A DNA stretch of 64,000 bases from Kribbella flavida DSM 17836 (GTDB lineage: Bacteria; Actinomycetota; Actinomycetes; Propionibacteriales; Kribbellaceae), in assembly GCF_000024345.1 (NCBI RefSeq), contig NC_013729.1, forward strand, positions 434,001 through 498,000, in the 5' to 3' direction. Position numbers and translations under genes: made by a program. Position 1 is the first letter of the stretch. Each line of letters opens with the position of its first letter. Below the pieces are notes generated by a model. It searched no databases. It was not told the DNA's origin and worked only from the letters and a program-made list of their open reading frames with translations. Shown here one piece after another: positions 54,636 through 63,403 of the stretch.

Positions 54636-55658
54636 ATGTCCCCAGCTGGATCAACGGACACGCGCACTGTGGTCGAGGAGCTGCTGCGCAGAATCGGCGA
54701 GGGCGACCCCGAGCGGATCGCCGAGCTGTATGCCGAGCAGGGTGATTGGAAGCTCGACTGGCCGGAAGCCGAGCACGGCCGTACCGCCACGCCGTGGATC
54801 CGTCACCGGTCCACCCGCGCCGACGCTGCCGCGCACTACCGCGAGCTGGCCGAGTACCACGTGCCGGAGTCCGCGGCGACCGCGATCGAGCGCATTCTCG
54901 TCGACGGAAACGACGCGGTCGTCCTCGGCGAGATCCGGCAGACCGCCCGGCCCACCGGACGCTCCTACCGAGCGCGGTTCGCCCTGCACCTCACCGTCGA
55001 GCACGGCCTGATCACCCGGCACCACGTCTACGAAGACAGCCTGTCCGTCGCCCAGGCCTTCGAAATTCATGGCAGCAGTTGGGCTGAAGCTGCCAATCGG
55101 GGCAACGCGGGGCAGCCGGGGGAAGATCAGGAGTTGCCCCTTGCAATCCAGGGACATCGCCCGCGGTGGAGGGTAAAGTGGGTGGTGCTTGGGACAGAAG
55201 AGTCCCCTGAAGTGGACCCGGCAGCCTACCGGACGGTGGGTGAGCCGGGTCTCGCGCGTTCAGAGCTCCTGCTGCTGGCAGTACGACGCGACGGACCGCC
55301 GCCATGCTCCGCCCCGTGCCCAGGCCCACGCGACGGCATCCGGAATCCACAGCAGCGGGTCCAGCTTGGGAACCATCAACTCCCACCGCAGGTCGAAGCG
55401 CCTGTACTGGTTGCATGCGGCGTGCAGCGTCCGTTTGTCATGGTCGTACGTCGACTCGTCCCGCTCGATCACCAACCGCTCGGTTGCGGCGGTCGCGTCG
55501 CGCACGATCGCCTGCAGGCAGCGCCTACGCGCGCCGAGGGATTCCCGCTCCGCCGCGTAGATGTCCACCAGGATGCGGAACTCCGCGATGACGTCGAGAA
55601 TCTGCTTGCGCCGGGCATCGGTCTCGTGGTTGAAGTGCAGACGTTCCTGGCCCGGTAG
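54636..55658 (+). CDS. SnoaL/NTF2-like protein with doubtful C-terminal extension
   Basis: 340 aa as an open frame. Residues about 8-145 are an NTF2-like (SnoaL/ketosteroid isomerase) domain: VVEELLRRIGEGDPERIAEL, GDWKLDWPEAE, ARFALHLTVEHGLITRHHVY. A stop would be expected after about residue 150, but none occurs. The rest (from about 55090) is rich in Pro, Arg and Gly, shows no fold, and from 55260 overlaps the minus-strand DUF3800-like gene. The natural 3' end was probably lost by a rearrangement near 55080-55250. AGGAAAGG precedes the ATG. Confidence 0.6.
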   Translation: MSPAGSTDTRTVVEELLRRIGEGDPERIAELYAEQGDWKLDWPEAEHGRTATPWIRHRSTRADAAAHYRELAEYHVPESAATAIERILVDGNDAVVLGEIRQTARPTGRSYRARFALHLTVEHGLITRHHVYEDSLSVAQAFEIHGSSWAEAANRGNAGQPGEDQELPLAIQGHRPRWRVKWVVLGTEESPEVDPAAYRTVGEPGLARSELLLLAVRRDGPPPCSAPCPGPRDGIRNPQQRVQLGNHQLPPQVEAPVLVACGVQRPFVMVVRRLVPLDHQPLGCGGRVAHDRLQAAPTRAEGFPLRRVDVHQDAELRDDVENLLAPGIGLVVEVQTFLAR

Positions 55659-55772
55659 CAGAAGCCCACGGAGGGCTTTGCGGCTGACAGTGACGTCACC
55701 CGAGCGGCACTGCGCAGCGGCCATCAGCAAGCCCTTGGACTTCGTCTCGTCGACGAACACGTGAATCGGCAT
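55260..55772 (-). CDS. DUF3800-like protein
   Basis: 170 aa. It begins IHVFVDETKSKGLLMAAAQC, where the VDET motif is the first acidic site of the RNase H-like fold, continues with LLLPGQERLHFNHETDARRK and RLVIERDESTYDHDKRTLHA, and ends LLWIPDAVAWAWARGGAWRR. Similar proteins are scattered in actinomycete genomes as single accessory genes of unknown role, possibly nucleases. ATG at 55772 with GGGGAA upstream. The 3' half overlaps the extension of the SnoaL frame. Confidence 0.72.
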   Translation of the reverse strand: MPIHVFVDETKSKGLLMAAAQCRSGDVTVSRKALRGLLLPGQERLHFNHETDARRKQILDVIAEFRILVDIYAAERESLGARRRCLQAIVRDATAATERLVIERDESTYDHDKRTLHAACNQYRRFDLRWELMVPKLDPLLWIPDAVAWAWARGGAWRRSVASYCQQQEL

Positions 55773-55873
55773 TTCCCCGCCCTGTCTGGTGACAAGGGAA
55801 GACCGTCGCACGGAGGACCGCGCGGACTGAGGCAGAACACGGGGGCAGGGTGGGGCAGTCGGGGGCAGAACGA

Positions 55874-55907
55874 CCGACGGCCGCCGATGGGGGTCGGCGG
55901 CCGTCGG
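55874..55907 (-). terminator. Terminator of the GH87-type gene
   Basis: Perfect 14-bp inverted repeat (55874-55887 with 55894-55907), 6-nt loop, 11 nt past the stop codon. Confidence 0.9.
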
Positions 55908-55917
55908 GTGGGGGTGG

Positions 55918-58900
55918 TTAGTTGCGGATGATGGTGAACGTGCTGGTGGTGTTGCGGATGTCCACCGCGTTGTTGGTGAGGGTGAGGTTGTTGAAGGTGG
56001 CGGTGCCGCGGGCTGGGCCTTCGCCGGGTTCGGGGAGTTCGTTGGCCCAGATGCCGTAGCCGGACTTGGCGTCGAAGGCGTCGCCGGACTTGCGGGCGCC
56101 GGAGATGGTGACGTTGGTGAGCACGGTGTCGGCGACCGGGAACAGCGGGCTGCCGCCGACGTAGTCGGTCTGGAACATGATGCCGGAGTACGTCGGGTCG
56201 ACGATGTCGACGTCGGTGAGCCGGATGCCCTGGAAGACCTTGGTGGCGGAGTAGATCCAGATACCGGGGAACGTCTGCGCGCCCCAGAAGTGGCCGCCGG
56301 CGCGGACCACCGAGACGTTCTCGAAGCGGGTCGGCGGGGTGGCGCCGAAGCCGTTCATCGGGATGCCGAAGTCGAGCGAGCTGATCGTGATGCCGGAGTA
56401 CACCAGGGTGTCCGCGACGTACAGGTTGCGGAACACGTTGTTGGTGCCGCCGTACACCGCGAAGCCGGCCGCGCGCCAGGTCAGCGTGGAGGTGAGGTTC
56501 TCGAAGACGTTGTCCCGGACCTCTCCGCCGCCGTTGTCGGTGGCGTTGAAGAGCGCGAAGCTGTCGTCACCGGTGGCCCGGGCGTCGTTGTTGCTGACGG
56601 TGTTGCCGGACGAGCCGTTGGTCATGTTGATGCCGTCGGCGAACAGGTTGCGGATTCGGGAGTTGCGGATCGTGGAGTTGTCGGTGTTCGCGCCCCAGTA
56701 CAGGCACATCTGGTGCTCGACCCAGATGTTGTCGATCGTCATGTTCGAGGTGCCGGCGAAGTTGAACACCTTGCCCGGCCCGTCGTTGCGGCTGTCGTAG
56801 TTGCCGAAGTACGCGAACCCGCTGAACGTCGACCCGTTGGCCGAGGCCTGCGCGTCGAACCCGACGTCGGTGTTGGACTGGTTCGCCGGCGCGACGAACC
56901 GGGTGTACCAGGGGCCGGCGCCGACCACCTTCACGGCCTTGCCGTAGACGGTGAACTTGTTCGACGTCGGGTACTCGCCCGGCGGCAGGTAGACGCCCTG
57001 CAGCGTACCGTCCTGCCGGACCCGGTCGAGCGCGTTCTGCACGTCCTGCTGGCTGAACCCGGCCGGGGTGACAAAGCCCGCGCCGGGGTTGCCGATCGGC
57101 GCCACCTGCTCGGTGTTGACGAAGTCGATCGCGGCCGGGCTGCTGTTCGCCGGGTCCTTCTGCAGCTTGATCCGGGTGCCGGCCGGGAAGGTCCCGTCCA
57201 GCATCAGATTGGCCTCGTCGTAGATGTGCCGCGCGGGACCGGAGCCCGGCGAGTTGTTCGGGCTTGCCTCCGGGCCGTACAGCCAGGCGTACTTCGAGGT
57301 CAGCGGCAGGGTCTTGTGGAAGGTGCCGTTGACGTAGACGTTGATCGACGAGCTGATCCCGCCGCCACCGGGCGCGTCGGGGATCGAGAACCGGGTGACC
57401 AGGGTGTTGGTGCTGGCCCGGGTGGTGAACTCGACGAACGCGCCGGTGCCGGTCAGGGTGACCGCGCGCCGGCCGGAGGCCTCACCGGCGAGGTCCCCGA
57501 CGGTCCGGTTCGGGCCGACCACCTGGGCGCCGCCGCCCACCGCCGCGTCCTCTGCCTCGAGCTGGTCGTACGGCATGTTCGCGCCGCGGCCGACGAAGAA
57601 CGGCCGCTCGCTGGTGTTGTTGCCGCGCTTGACCGGCAGCTCGTTCGCGTCGTCGGCGACCACCACGCGGACGGAGTACCGGCCGTTGGCGGCGGGCCAG
57701 CTGCCGAGGGTGACGGCCGGCGTGGTCGCGCCGGCGGCGATCGCACCGGAGTACGAGCCGGTCAGCGTGCGGACCACCGTGCTGCCGCTCAGCAGGGTCA
57801 GTGTGATGCCGTGCGCGCCGGCCGCCGAGGCGATGCTGCCTTGGTTGCGGATGCTGACGGAGAAGGTGACGTTGTTGCCGGCCGTCGGGTTGCCGGGGCT
57901 CCAGCTGACCGCCGCGGCGACCAGGTCGGAACTGGCGACCGGAGTGACGACCAGAGGCGAAGCGCTGGACGCGGAGTTGTTGCCGTCGTTCTGCTCGACG
58001 ACGGTGCCGGCCTCGTCGACCTTCGCGCTCAGCGGGTAGCTGCCGGCGTCCCGGGAACCGATCGTCGCGGTGACGGTGGTCGAGGCGCCGGCCGCGATCG
58101 CGCCGACGGTCGCCGTGCCCACCCTGGTCGCGCCGAGGTAGAAGTTGACGCCTGTCGCCCCGGAGCCGGCCGAGCCGAGGTTGTTCACCGTGGCGCGCAG
58201 GGTGATCGTGTCGGTCTCCACCGGCGAGGCCGGGGTCCAGGAAACGCCGTTCAGCGTCAGATCCGGGTTCGGAGCGGGCACGCCCATCACCTGGAACTCG
58301 GCGACCTGGCCGGAGGGGGCCCCGGTGTTGCCGGTGAAGTTCAACCGGACGTCGGCGACCCGGGCGCTGACCGGGATCGTCACCGTGTTGCCGCTCGCCG
58401 GGCTGAAGGTGTACGCCGCCGAGGCCACGATCGTGCTGAAGCCGGCCGCGCTCTGCTCGCGGCCGAGGACCGAGAAGGTCTGGGTCCGGTTGCCCCAGGC
58501 GCTGTCCGGGTTGAGCCGGACGACGACCGAGCTGACGTCGGCGTTGGACCCGAGCTCCGTGGTCAGCGTGGCCGGGGTGCCGTTGCCCTCCCAGTACGTC
58601 GTGACGTTGTCGTCGTTGGCGTTGGCCGGTACGAACGTGTGCACGTGCCCGGACGCCGTGATCGGCTTGCGCAGCGCCAGGTTGCTGCCCGCGCCGGAAC
58701 TGCCGCCGCGGGTGACGCTGTTGCTGTTCGGCGACTGGTTGCCCGCAGCATCTTTGGCGCGGACGAAGTAGGTGACCGAGGCGCTGGCCGGCTGGCTGTC
58801 GGTGTACGTCGTGACGCCGGCGCCCAGGCTGGTCCGGAGCTGGCCGTTGGCGTAGAGGTCGTAGCCGGTCACGCCGACGTTGTCGGTGGATGCGGTCCAG

Positions 58901-59529
58901 CTGAGCCGGATCTGGCCGGCGCCGGGTTCGGTGAAGGCCAGGTTGCCCGGGGCGGTGGGAGCCTGGGTGTCACCGGCGGCGGGGCCGTAGACCTCGAGCT
59001 CGGACAGCTGACCTGCGGGCCAGCCGGTGTTCGCGGTGATCCGCAGCCGGACGTACCGCACGGTCGCGGCGCCGTAGTCGATGGTGACGGTGTTGCTGGG
59101 CGCGGTGAAGGCGCGGGAGGCGGACGGCGAGAGGTCGGTGAAGTTCTGCCCGTCGGTGCTGCCCTGGACGGCGAGCGTCTGGTTGCGCGAACCCCAGCCG
59201 GCGGTCGGCAGCTTCAGCACCACCTGGTTGGTGCTGACCGACGCGCCGAGGTCGACCTGGATCCACTGCGGGAAGGCGTTGTTGGCGCTCTCCCAGTAGC
59301 TGCCTTGGTTGCCGTCGGTGGCGTTCGACGCGGCGTAGTTCTGCGTGCTGGTACTGGCTGTCGCGGACTTGCCGGCGGCCAGGTTGGGACCGGCCAGGGC
59401 GGCTGCCGCGGCCGTCGTGCCGGCGCCGGCCGGGCCGGAGACCGCTCCGAGCACCGGACCGGTGGACAACAACAGACTGCTGGCGAGCACGGTGGCGAGC
59501 AACCGCCAGGTTCCAGATCTCGTTCTCAT
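55918..59529 (-). CDS. Secreted multidomain glycoside hydrolase, probable GH87 alpha-1,3-glucanase
   Basis: 1203 aa. In order: Sec signal (residues 1 to about 45), discoidin/F5-8C domain (NLAAGKSATASTSTQNYAAS; about 48-185), FN3 (about 190-280), second discoidin domain (NLALRKPITASGHVHTFVPA; about 290-425), two CARDB repeats (about 430-655), a CBM6/35-like domain (YDQLEAEDAAVGGGAQVVG; about 670-835) and a right-handed beta-helix (about 840-1203). The catalytic helix has FADGINMTNG (Asp about 965) and ATGDDSFALF (Asp pair about 988), the three acids of GH87 mutanases. It should cut alpha-1,3-glucan of fungal walls or biofilms outside the cell. ATG 59529 with GGAGAGG upstream; AGCGCT boxes precede it. 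Confidence 0.82.
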   Translation of the reverse strand: MRTRSGTWRLLATVLASSLLLSTGPVLGAVSGPAGAGTTAAAAALAGPNLAAGKSATASTSTQNYAASNATDGNQGSYWESANNAFPQWIQVDLGASVSTNQVVLKLPTAGWGSRNQTLAVQGSTDGQNFTDLSPSASRAFTAPSNTVTIDYGAATVRYVRLRITANTGWPAGQLSELEVYGPAAGDTQAPTAPGNLAFTEPGAGQIRLSWTASTDNVGVTGYDLYANGQLRTSLGAGVTTYTDSQPASASVTYFVRAKDAAGNQSPNSNSVTRGGSSGAGSNLALRKPITASGHVHTFVPANANDDNVTTYWEGNGTPATLTTELGSNADVSSVVVRLNPDSAWGNRTQTFSVLGREQSAAGFSTIVASAAYTFSPASGNTVTIPVSARVADVRLNFTGNTGAPSGQVAEFQVMGVPAPNPDLTLNGVSWTPASPVETDTITLRATVNNLGSAGSGATGVNFYLGATRVGTATVGAIAAGASTTVTATIGSRDAGSYPLSAKVDEAGTVVEQNDGNNSASSASPLVVTPVASSDLVAAAVSWSPGNPTAGNNVTFSVSIRNQGSIASAAGAHGITLTLLSGSTVVRTLTGSYSGAIAAGATTPAVTLGSWPAANGRYSVRVVVADDANELPVKRGNNTSERPFFVGRGANMPYDQLEAEDAAVGGGAQVVGPNRTVGDLAGEASGRRAVTLTGTGAFVEFTTRASTNTLVTRFSIPDAPGGGGISSSINVYVNGTFHKTLPLTSKYAWLYGPEASPNNSPGSGPARHIYDEANLMLDGTFPAGTRIKLQKDPANSSPAAIDFVNTEQVAPIGNPGAGFVTPAGFSQQDVQNALDRVRQDGTLQGVYLPPGEYPTSNKFTVYGKAVKVVGAGPWYTRFVAPANQSNTDVGFDAQASANGSTFSGFAYFGNYDSRNDGPGKVFNFAGTSNMTIDNIWVEHQMCLYWGANTDNSTIRNSRIRNLFADGINMTNGSSGNTVSNNDARATGDDSFALFNATDNGGGEVRDNVFENLTSTLTWRAAGFAVYGGTNNVFRNLYVADTLVYSGITISSLDFGIPMNGFGATPPTRFENVSVVRAGGHFWGAQTFPGIWIYSATKVFQGIRLTDVDIVDPTYSGIMFQTDYVGGSPLFPVADTVLTNVTISGARKSGDAFDAKSGYGIWANELPEPGEGPARGTATFNNLTLTNNAVDIRNTTSTFTIIRN

Positions 59530-59614
59530 GGCATCCGGCCTCTCCTGCTGGGCGGGTGGTGGAGGGGGATAGCCACTGCGAAGAAAATTGCTTAATTCTG
59601 TTAGCTTCTTGCGC

Positions 59615-59642
59615 AGCGCTGGCTCATTGTTACGGCAGCGCT
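59615..59642 (-). promoter_or_regulatory. Pair of AGCGCT boxes (LacI-type operators) before the glucanase
   Basis: AGCGCT at 59615-59620 and 59637-59642, 22 bp apart (two helical turns); the second is inside the perfect palindrome GGCAGCGCTGCC (59634-59645). Streptomycete LacI-type sugar regulators such as CebR bind GGGAGCGCTCCC-like sites. An AT-rich stretch (59581-59610) on the gene side probably holds the promoter. Confidence 0.55.
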
Positions 59643-59679
59643 GCCTGAGCGTCAACGGCTCGTGACGCAGGAACGACAA

Positions 59680-59717
59680 AACCGGTACGACGGCGCCGGG
59701 CGCGCGTCGTACCGGTT
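59680..59717 (-). terminator. Terminator downstream of actP
   Basis: Perfect 13-bp inverted repeat (59680-59692 with 59705-59717, AACCGGTACGACG arms), 12-nt loop, 10 nt past the actP stop. Confidence 0.85.
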
Positions 59718-59726
59718 CTGTGCGGA

Positions 59727-61391
59727 TCAGTGCTTGGCGGCGCCCTCCGCGCCGGCCCCGGTGAGGGCGCGCACGGACAGTTCCTGGTACCGGTCCTCGC
59801 TGGAGCGGTCCTTGCCGACCAGGGTGCCGACGACGCCGAGCAGGAAGCCCAGCGGGATGGAGACGATGCCCGGGTTCGACAGCGGGAACCAGGAGAAGTC
59901 CGCTCCGGTGATCATCGACGTCGGCGAGCCGGAGACCACCGGCGAGAAGATCACCAGCACCACGGCCGAGGTCAGGCCGCCGTAGATGCTCCAGGTCGCG
60001 CCGGTGGTGTTGAACCGCTTCCAGAACAGGTTGAACAGCAACGCCGGCAGGTTCGCCGAGGCGGCGACCGCGAATGCGAGCGCGACCAGAAACGCGATGT
60101 TCAGCTTCTGCGCCGGGATCGCCAGGCCGATCGCGACCGCGCCGATGCCGATCGCCGCGAACCGGGCCACCCGCAGCTCGTCCTTCTCGGTCACCCGGCC
60201 CTTGGCGAGCACGTTCGCGTACAGGTCGTGCGCGAACGACGACGCCGAGGCCAGCGTGAGGCCGGCGACCACGGCCAGGATCGTCGCGAAGGCGACCGCC
60301 GCGATCAGCGCCAGCAGGATCGCGCCGCCGGTCGACCCGGCGCCACCGCCGACCACCTCGGCCAGCAGCGGCGAGGCCACGTTGCCCTTGGAGACCGCGA
60401 CCGCCGAGTCCTTGCCAGTGTCGAGCAGCGCCGCGGCGCCGAAGCCGAGGGCCAGCGTCATCAGGTAGAAGGCGCCGATCAGGCCGATCGCCCACTGCAC
60501 CGACCGGCGGGCCGAGCGCGAGTCCGGCACGGTGTAGAAGCGGATCAGGATGTGCGGCAGACCCGCCGTACCGAGAACGAGCGCGAGCCCGAGCGAGAGG
60601 AAGTCGATCTGGCCGACCAGGTCCTTGCCGTAGAGCAGGCCGGGCTGCAGGAACGCGTCGCCCTTGCCGGAGTTGTCGGCCGCCGCGCCGAGCAGCTTGG
60701 AGAGGTTGAAGTCGAACTTCAGCAGGACCAGGAAGGTGATCAGCACGGTGCCGGTCATCAGCAGCACCGCCTTGACGATCTGCACCCAGGTGGTGCCGCG
60801 CATGCCGCCGATCGTCACGTAGACGATCATCAGCGCGCCGACCAGCACGATCACGCCGGCCTTCACGGTCGAGTCGGTGACACCGAGCAGCAGGCCGACC
60901 AGCGACCCGGCGCCGACCATCTGGGCCAGCAGGTAGAAGATCGACACCACGATCGTCGAGGTCGCGGCCGCGGTCCGGACCGGGCGCTGCTTCATCCGGA
61001 ACGCGAGCTGGTCGGCCATCGTGAACCGGCCCGAGTTGCGCAGCAGTTCGGCGACCAGCAGCAGCGCGACCAGCCAGGCGACGAGGAAGCCGATCGAGTA
61101 CAGGAAGCCGTCGTAGCCGTAGAGCGCGATCTGGCCGGAGATGCCGAGGAAGGACGCGGCCGACATGTAGTCGCCGGCCACCGCGAGGCCGTTCTGCGCG
61201 CCGCTGAACGAGCGGCCGCCGGCGTAATAGTCGGCGGCGGTCTTGTTCTGCCGGGAGGCCCACCAGGTGATGTACAGCGTCACCGCGACGACCGCGGTGA
61301 ACAGGGAGATGGTCAGGGCCTGGTTGCCCGGCTCGGCGTCGGCGAGCGGGATCAGACCGGGAACGAGCCCGGGGGTCAGCAGCGAGTTCAC
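59727..61391 (-). CDS. actP: Cation/acetate symporter ActP
   Basis: 554 aa with about 13 transmembrane segments of the sodium:solute symporter fold: YYAGGRSFSGAQNGLAVAGD, MSAASFLGISGQIALYGYDG, GLPHILIRFYTVPDSRSARR and FATILAVVAGLTLASASSFA. The adjacent DUF485 gene is the usual partner of ActP. It imports acetate (and related short acids), which acs at 47495-49474 activates. GTG start overlaps the DUF485 stop (GTGA). Confidence 0.93.
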   Translation of the reverse strand: MNSLLTPGLVPGLIPLADAEPGNQALTISLFTAVVAVTLYITWWASRQNKTAADYYAGGRSFSGAQNGLAVAGDYMSAASFLGISGQIALYGYDGFLYSIGFLVAWLVALLLVAELLRNSGRFTMADQLAFRMKQRPVRTAAATSTIVVSIFYLLAQMVGAGSLVGLLLGVTDSTVKAGVIVLVGALMIVYVTIGGMRGTTWVQIVKAVLLMTGTVLITFLVLLKFDFNLSKLLGAAADNSGKGDAFLQPGLLYGKDLVGQIDFLSLGLALVLGTAGLPHILIRFYTVPDSRSARRSVQWAIGLIGAFYLMTLALGFGAAALLDTGKDSAVAVSKGNVASPLLAEVVGGGAGSTGGAILLALIAAVAFATILAVVAGLTLASASSFAHDLYANVLAKGRVTEKDELRVARFAAIGIGAVAIGLAIPAQKLNIAFLVALAFAVAASANLPALLFNLFWKRFNTTGATWSIYGGLTSAVVLVIFSPVVSGSPTSMITGADFSWFPLSNPGIVSIPLGFLLGVVGTLVGKDRSSEDRYQELSVRALTGAGAEGAAKH

Positions 61392-61729
61392 CGGCGGCGC
61401 TCCCTCTTGTACTTGGCGTTCAGCCCGCTCGCCAGCGGGTCCAGCTTGCGGTTCGCGAACCGGCCGTAGACGGCGGCGATCGCGAAGGTGGAGACGAACT
61501 GCAGCAGGCCGAAGACCAGCGCCACGTTGATGTTGCCGACGACCTGCTGGCTCATGAAGCCCCGGGCCCAGTTGTTGCACGCGACGTAGGCCAGGTACCA
61601 GACCATGAACGCGACCGTCCACGGCACCACGAAGTTCCTGTAGCGGCGTTTCAGCTCGGTGAAGTCGGCCGCTTCGTGCACGGTCTCGTAGGCGCGGGCG
61701 TCCCGCTCGCGCACACCGTCGTCTTCCAC
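61388..61729 (-). CDS. DUF485 membrane protein
   Basis: 113 aa with two transmembrane segments (FVVPWTVAFMVWYLAYVACN and VALVFGLLQFVSTFAIAAVY) and the LKRRYRNFVVPW entry typical of DUF485. It accompanies acetate symporters and may help their insertion or activity. GTG start at 61729 with GAGGGG upstream. First gene of the pair with actP. Confidence 0.9.
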   Translation of the reverse strand: MEDDGVRERDARAYETVHEAADFTELKRRYRNFVVPWTVAFMVWYLAYVACNNWARGFMSQQVVGNINVALVFGLLQFVSTFAIAAVYGRFANRKLDPLASGLNAKYKRERRR

Positions 61730-61820
61730 TCTGCACCCCTCAGTCCGGAACGCGATCAGGTGCACGTTAGCGGCAAGAAGCCGGTTTGTGACCCACCGCG
61801 ACCAAAAAGTTGCCGGGGGC

Positions 61821-62621
61821 TCAGAGCGGTGGCGCGACCGGTGCGTCGAGGGTGCGCTGGTAGTTCGCGAGATCGCTCGGCCGGGTGCGGTAGCAGTCGG
61901 TGAAGTACGGCATCCGCAGCGGTTCGGGCGGCCGCGCGGTGCCGTCGTAGATGGCGTCGACCTGCTCGAGCACCGACTCGCGGCGCGACTCGGTCAGCAC
62001 CGCGACCCGGGAGTGGGACAGGGCGAGCTGGCGCAGGCTGCCCCGGTCCAGGTCGTGCCAGTGCCGGAACCGGCCGGTCTCCACCTGCGCGAACAGGTCC
62101 GACTGCAGCAGCACCGGCATCGGGTCGAACTGGTCGCTGCCGGCCAGGAAGTCCTCGCCGATCATCGCCCGGTGCAGCCGCCGGACCCACGGCACGACGG
62201 TGTCGTACTTGTTCCAGAGCAGGCCCAGTACGCCGTGCGGCCGCAGGACCCGGGCGATCTCCGGCAGCGCCCGGGCGTGGTCGAACCAGTGGAAGGCCTG
62301 CCCGACCAGCACCGCGTCGACCGAGCCGTGCGCGAGCGGGATCGACTCGGCCGCGCCGACCATCGTGTCCACCCCGGGCACCTGGCGGCAGACCGCCAGC
62401 ATCTCCTCGGCCGGGTCGACCGCGACCACGTCGTGGCCGAGTGCGGCGGCGACCGCGCTCAGCTTGCCGGTGCCGGCGCCCAGGTCGAGGATCTGCAGCC
62501 GGCCGGGACCGAGCAGCCAGCGCAGCGCCTCGGCAGGGAACGTCGGCCGGCCCGCGTCGTACGCGGCCGCGACGGCGCCGAAGGAGCGTGCGCGCTCGGA
62601 TCCTCGATCATCGGTGGTCAT
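61821..62621 (-). CDS. SAM-dependent methyltransferase (class I)
   Basis: 266 aa from ATG 62621 (GTG one codon earlier possible). SAM motif I LDLGAGTGKLSAVAAALG (about residue 46), acidic end of strand 2 in VVAVDPAEEML, motif post-I VDAVLVGQAFHWFDH and VLRPHGVLGLLWN. This is the common Methyltransf_11/UbiE-like form of actinomycetes; the substrate is unknown. It stands alone. Confidence 0.88.
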   Translation of the reverse strand: MTTDDRGSERARSFGAVAAAYDAGRPTFPAEALRWLLGPGRLQILDLGAGTGKLSAVAAALGHDVVAVDPAEEMLAVCRQVPGVDTMVGAAESIPLAHGSVDAVLVGQAFHWFDHARALPEIARVLRPHGVLGLLWNKYDTVVPWVRRLHRAMIGEDFLAGSDQFDPMPVLLQSDLFAQVETGRFRHWHDLDRGSLRQLALSHSRVAVLTESRRESVLEQVDAIYDGTARPPEPLRMPYFTDCYRTRPSDLANYQRTLDAPVAPPL

Positions 62622-62671
62622 CACCGTAAATCATGCCGTAGCGGCGCCACCTGATGAGGTGGCGCGCGGTG

Positions 62672-63403
62672 CTACTGGCCGAGCTTCTTCTGCTCGACGT
62701 GCTCGTTCAGGGCGTGCAGCTCGGGGTGCTTGCCCATGATCGCGACCAGATCGGCGCAGTTCAGCTGCGCCGCGCCGAAGTCCTCGATCAACGTGGTGAG
62801 CAGCCTGCGGTCGTCCTGGGTGTCCAGCGTGAGCCGGTACTGCGACGCGTCGCCACCGTCCCAGGGCAGGTTCAGCAGCCGCATGTCGCCGGTCCGGTTC
62901 TGGTGCAGGTACGACGTGACGTGCTCCCGGTCGGCCGGCAGTGTCGCCTCCGCGTCGGCCCGCAGCAGCCGGTCGGCGGAGAAGATCTCGTAGTCCATGC
63001 CGCGCGGGTAGGTCCGCTCCAGGCAGTTCGACACGTACAGGTTCTCGGCGGCGTCGGCGCGGAACCGGTCGACTCCCTCGGTGACCACCGCCGGGTCGAT
63101 CAGCGGGCAGTCCGAGGTGACCCGGACGACGCCGTCCAGCCCGTGCTCGCGGATCGCGCCGGCGAACCGGGACAGCACGTCGAGCTCGCTGCCGCGCCAG
63201 ACCGGGAAACCCGCCGCGCCGGACTGCTCGACGATCGGCTCGTCGTCGGTGTTCGTGGTGGTGGCCACGATCACCGGCAGCCCGGTCGCCGCGAGCCGGT
63301 CCAGGTGGTGCTGCAGGAACGTCTTGCCGCCGGCGGTCAGCAGCACCTTGGCGGGCAGCCGGGTGCTGGTCGCCCGGGCCTGGGTGATGATCCCGATCTT
63401 CAT
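62672..63403 (-). CDS. Cytidylyltransferase-like glycan biosynthesis protein (SpsF-like)
   Basis: 243 aa. The nucleotidyltransferase start IGIITQARATSTRLPAKVLL (R-x-x-S-x-R-L-P-x-K) activates a sugar with CTP; VRVTSDCPLIDPAVV contains the metal Asp. Close to SpsF/NeuA-like enzymes of spore coat and surface polysaccharide pathways. It overlaps the next upstream gene by 4 bp (ATGA), so both belong to a larger operon that starts outside the window. Confidence 0.9.
   Translation of the reverse strand: MKIGIITQARATSTRLPAKVLLTAGGKTFLQHHLDRLAATGLPVIVATTTNTDDEPIVEQSGAAGFPVWRGSELDVLSRFAGAIREHGLDGVVRVTSDCPLIDPAVVTEGVDRFRADAAENLYVSNCLERTYPRGMDYEIFSADRLLRADAEATLPADREHVTSYLHQNRTGDMRLLNLPWDGGDASQYRLTLDTQDDRRLLTTLIEDFGAAQLNCADLVAIMGKHPELHALNEHVEQKKLGQ

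Noticed and set aside
56290..59595. 1101-codon plus-strand frame opposite the glucanase
   Set aside because: It is a shadow frame, rich in Arg, Gly, Val and Asp with no domain; the minus-strand protein has clear domains and a signal peptide.
55918..61263. A single 1781-codon minus-strand gene
   Set aside because: The frame upstream of 59529 is antisense-shifted actP sequence with low-complexity Arg/Gly residues; a signal peptide and RBS fix the start at 59529, and actP occupies 59727-61391.
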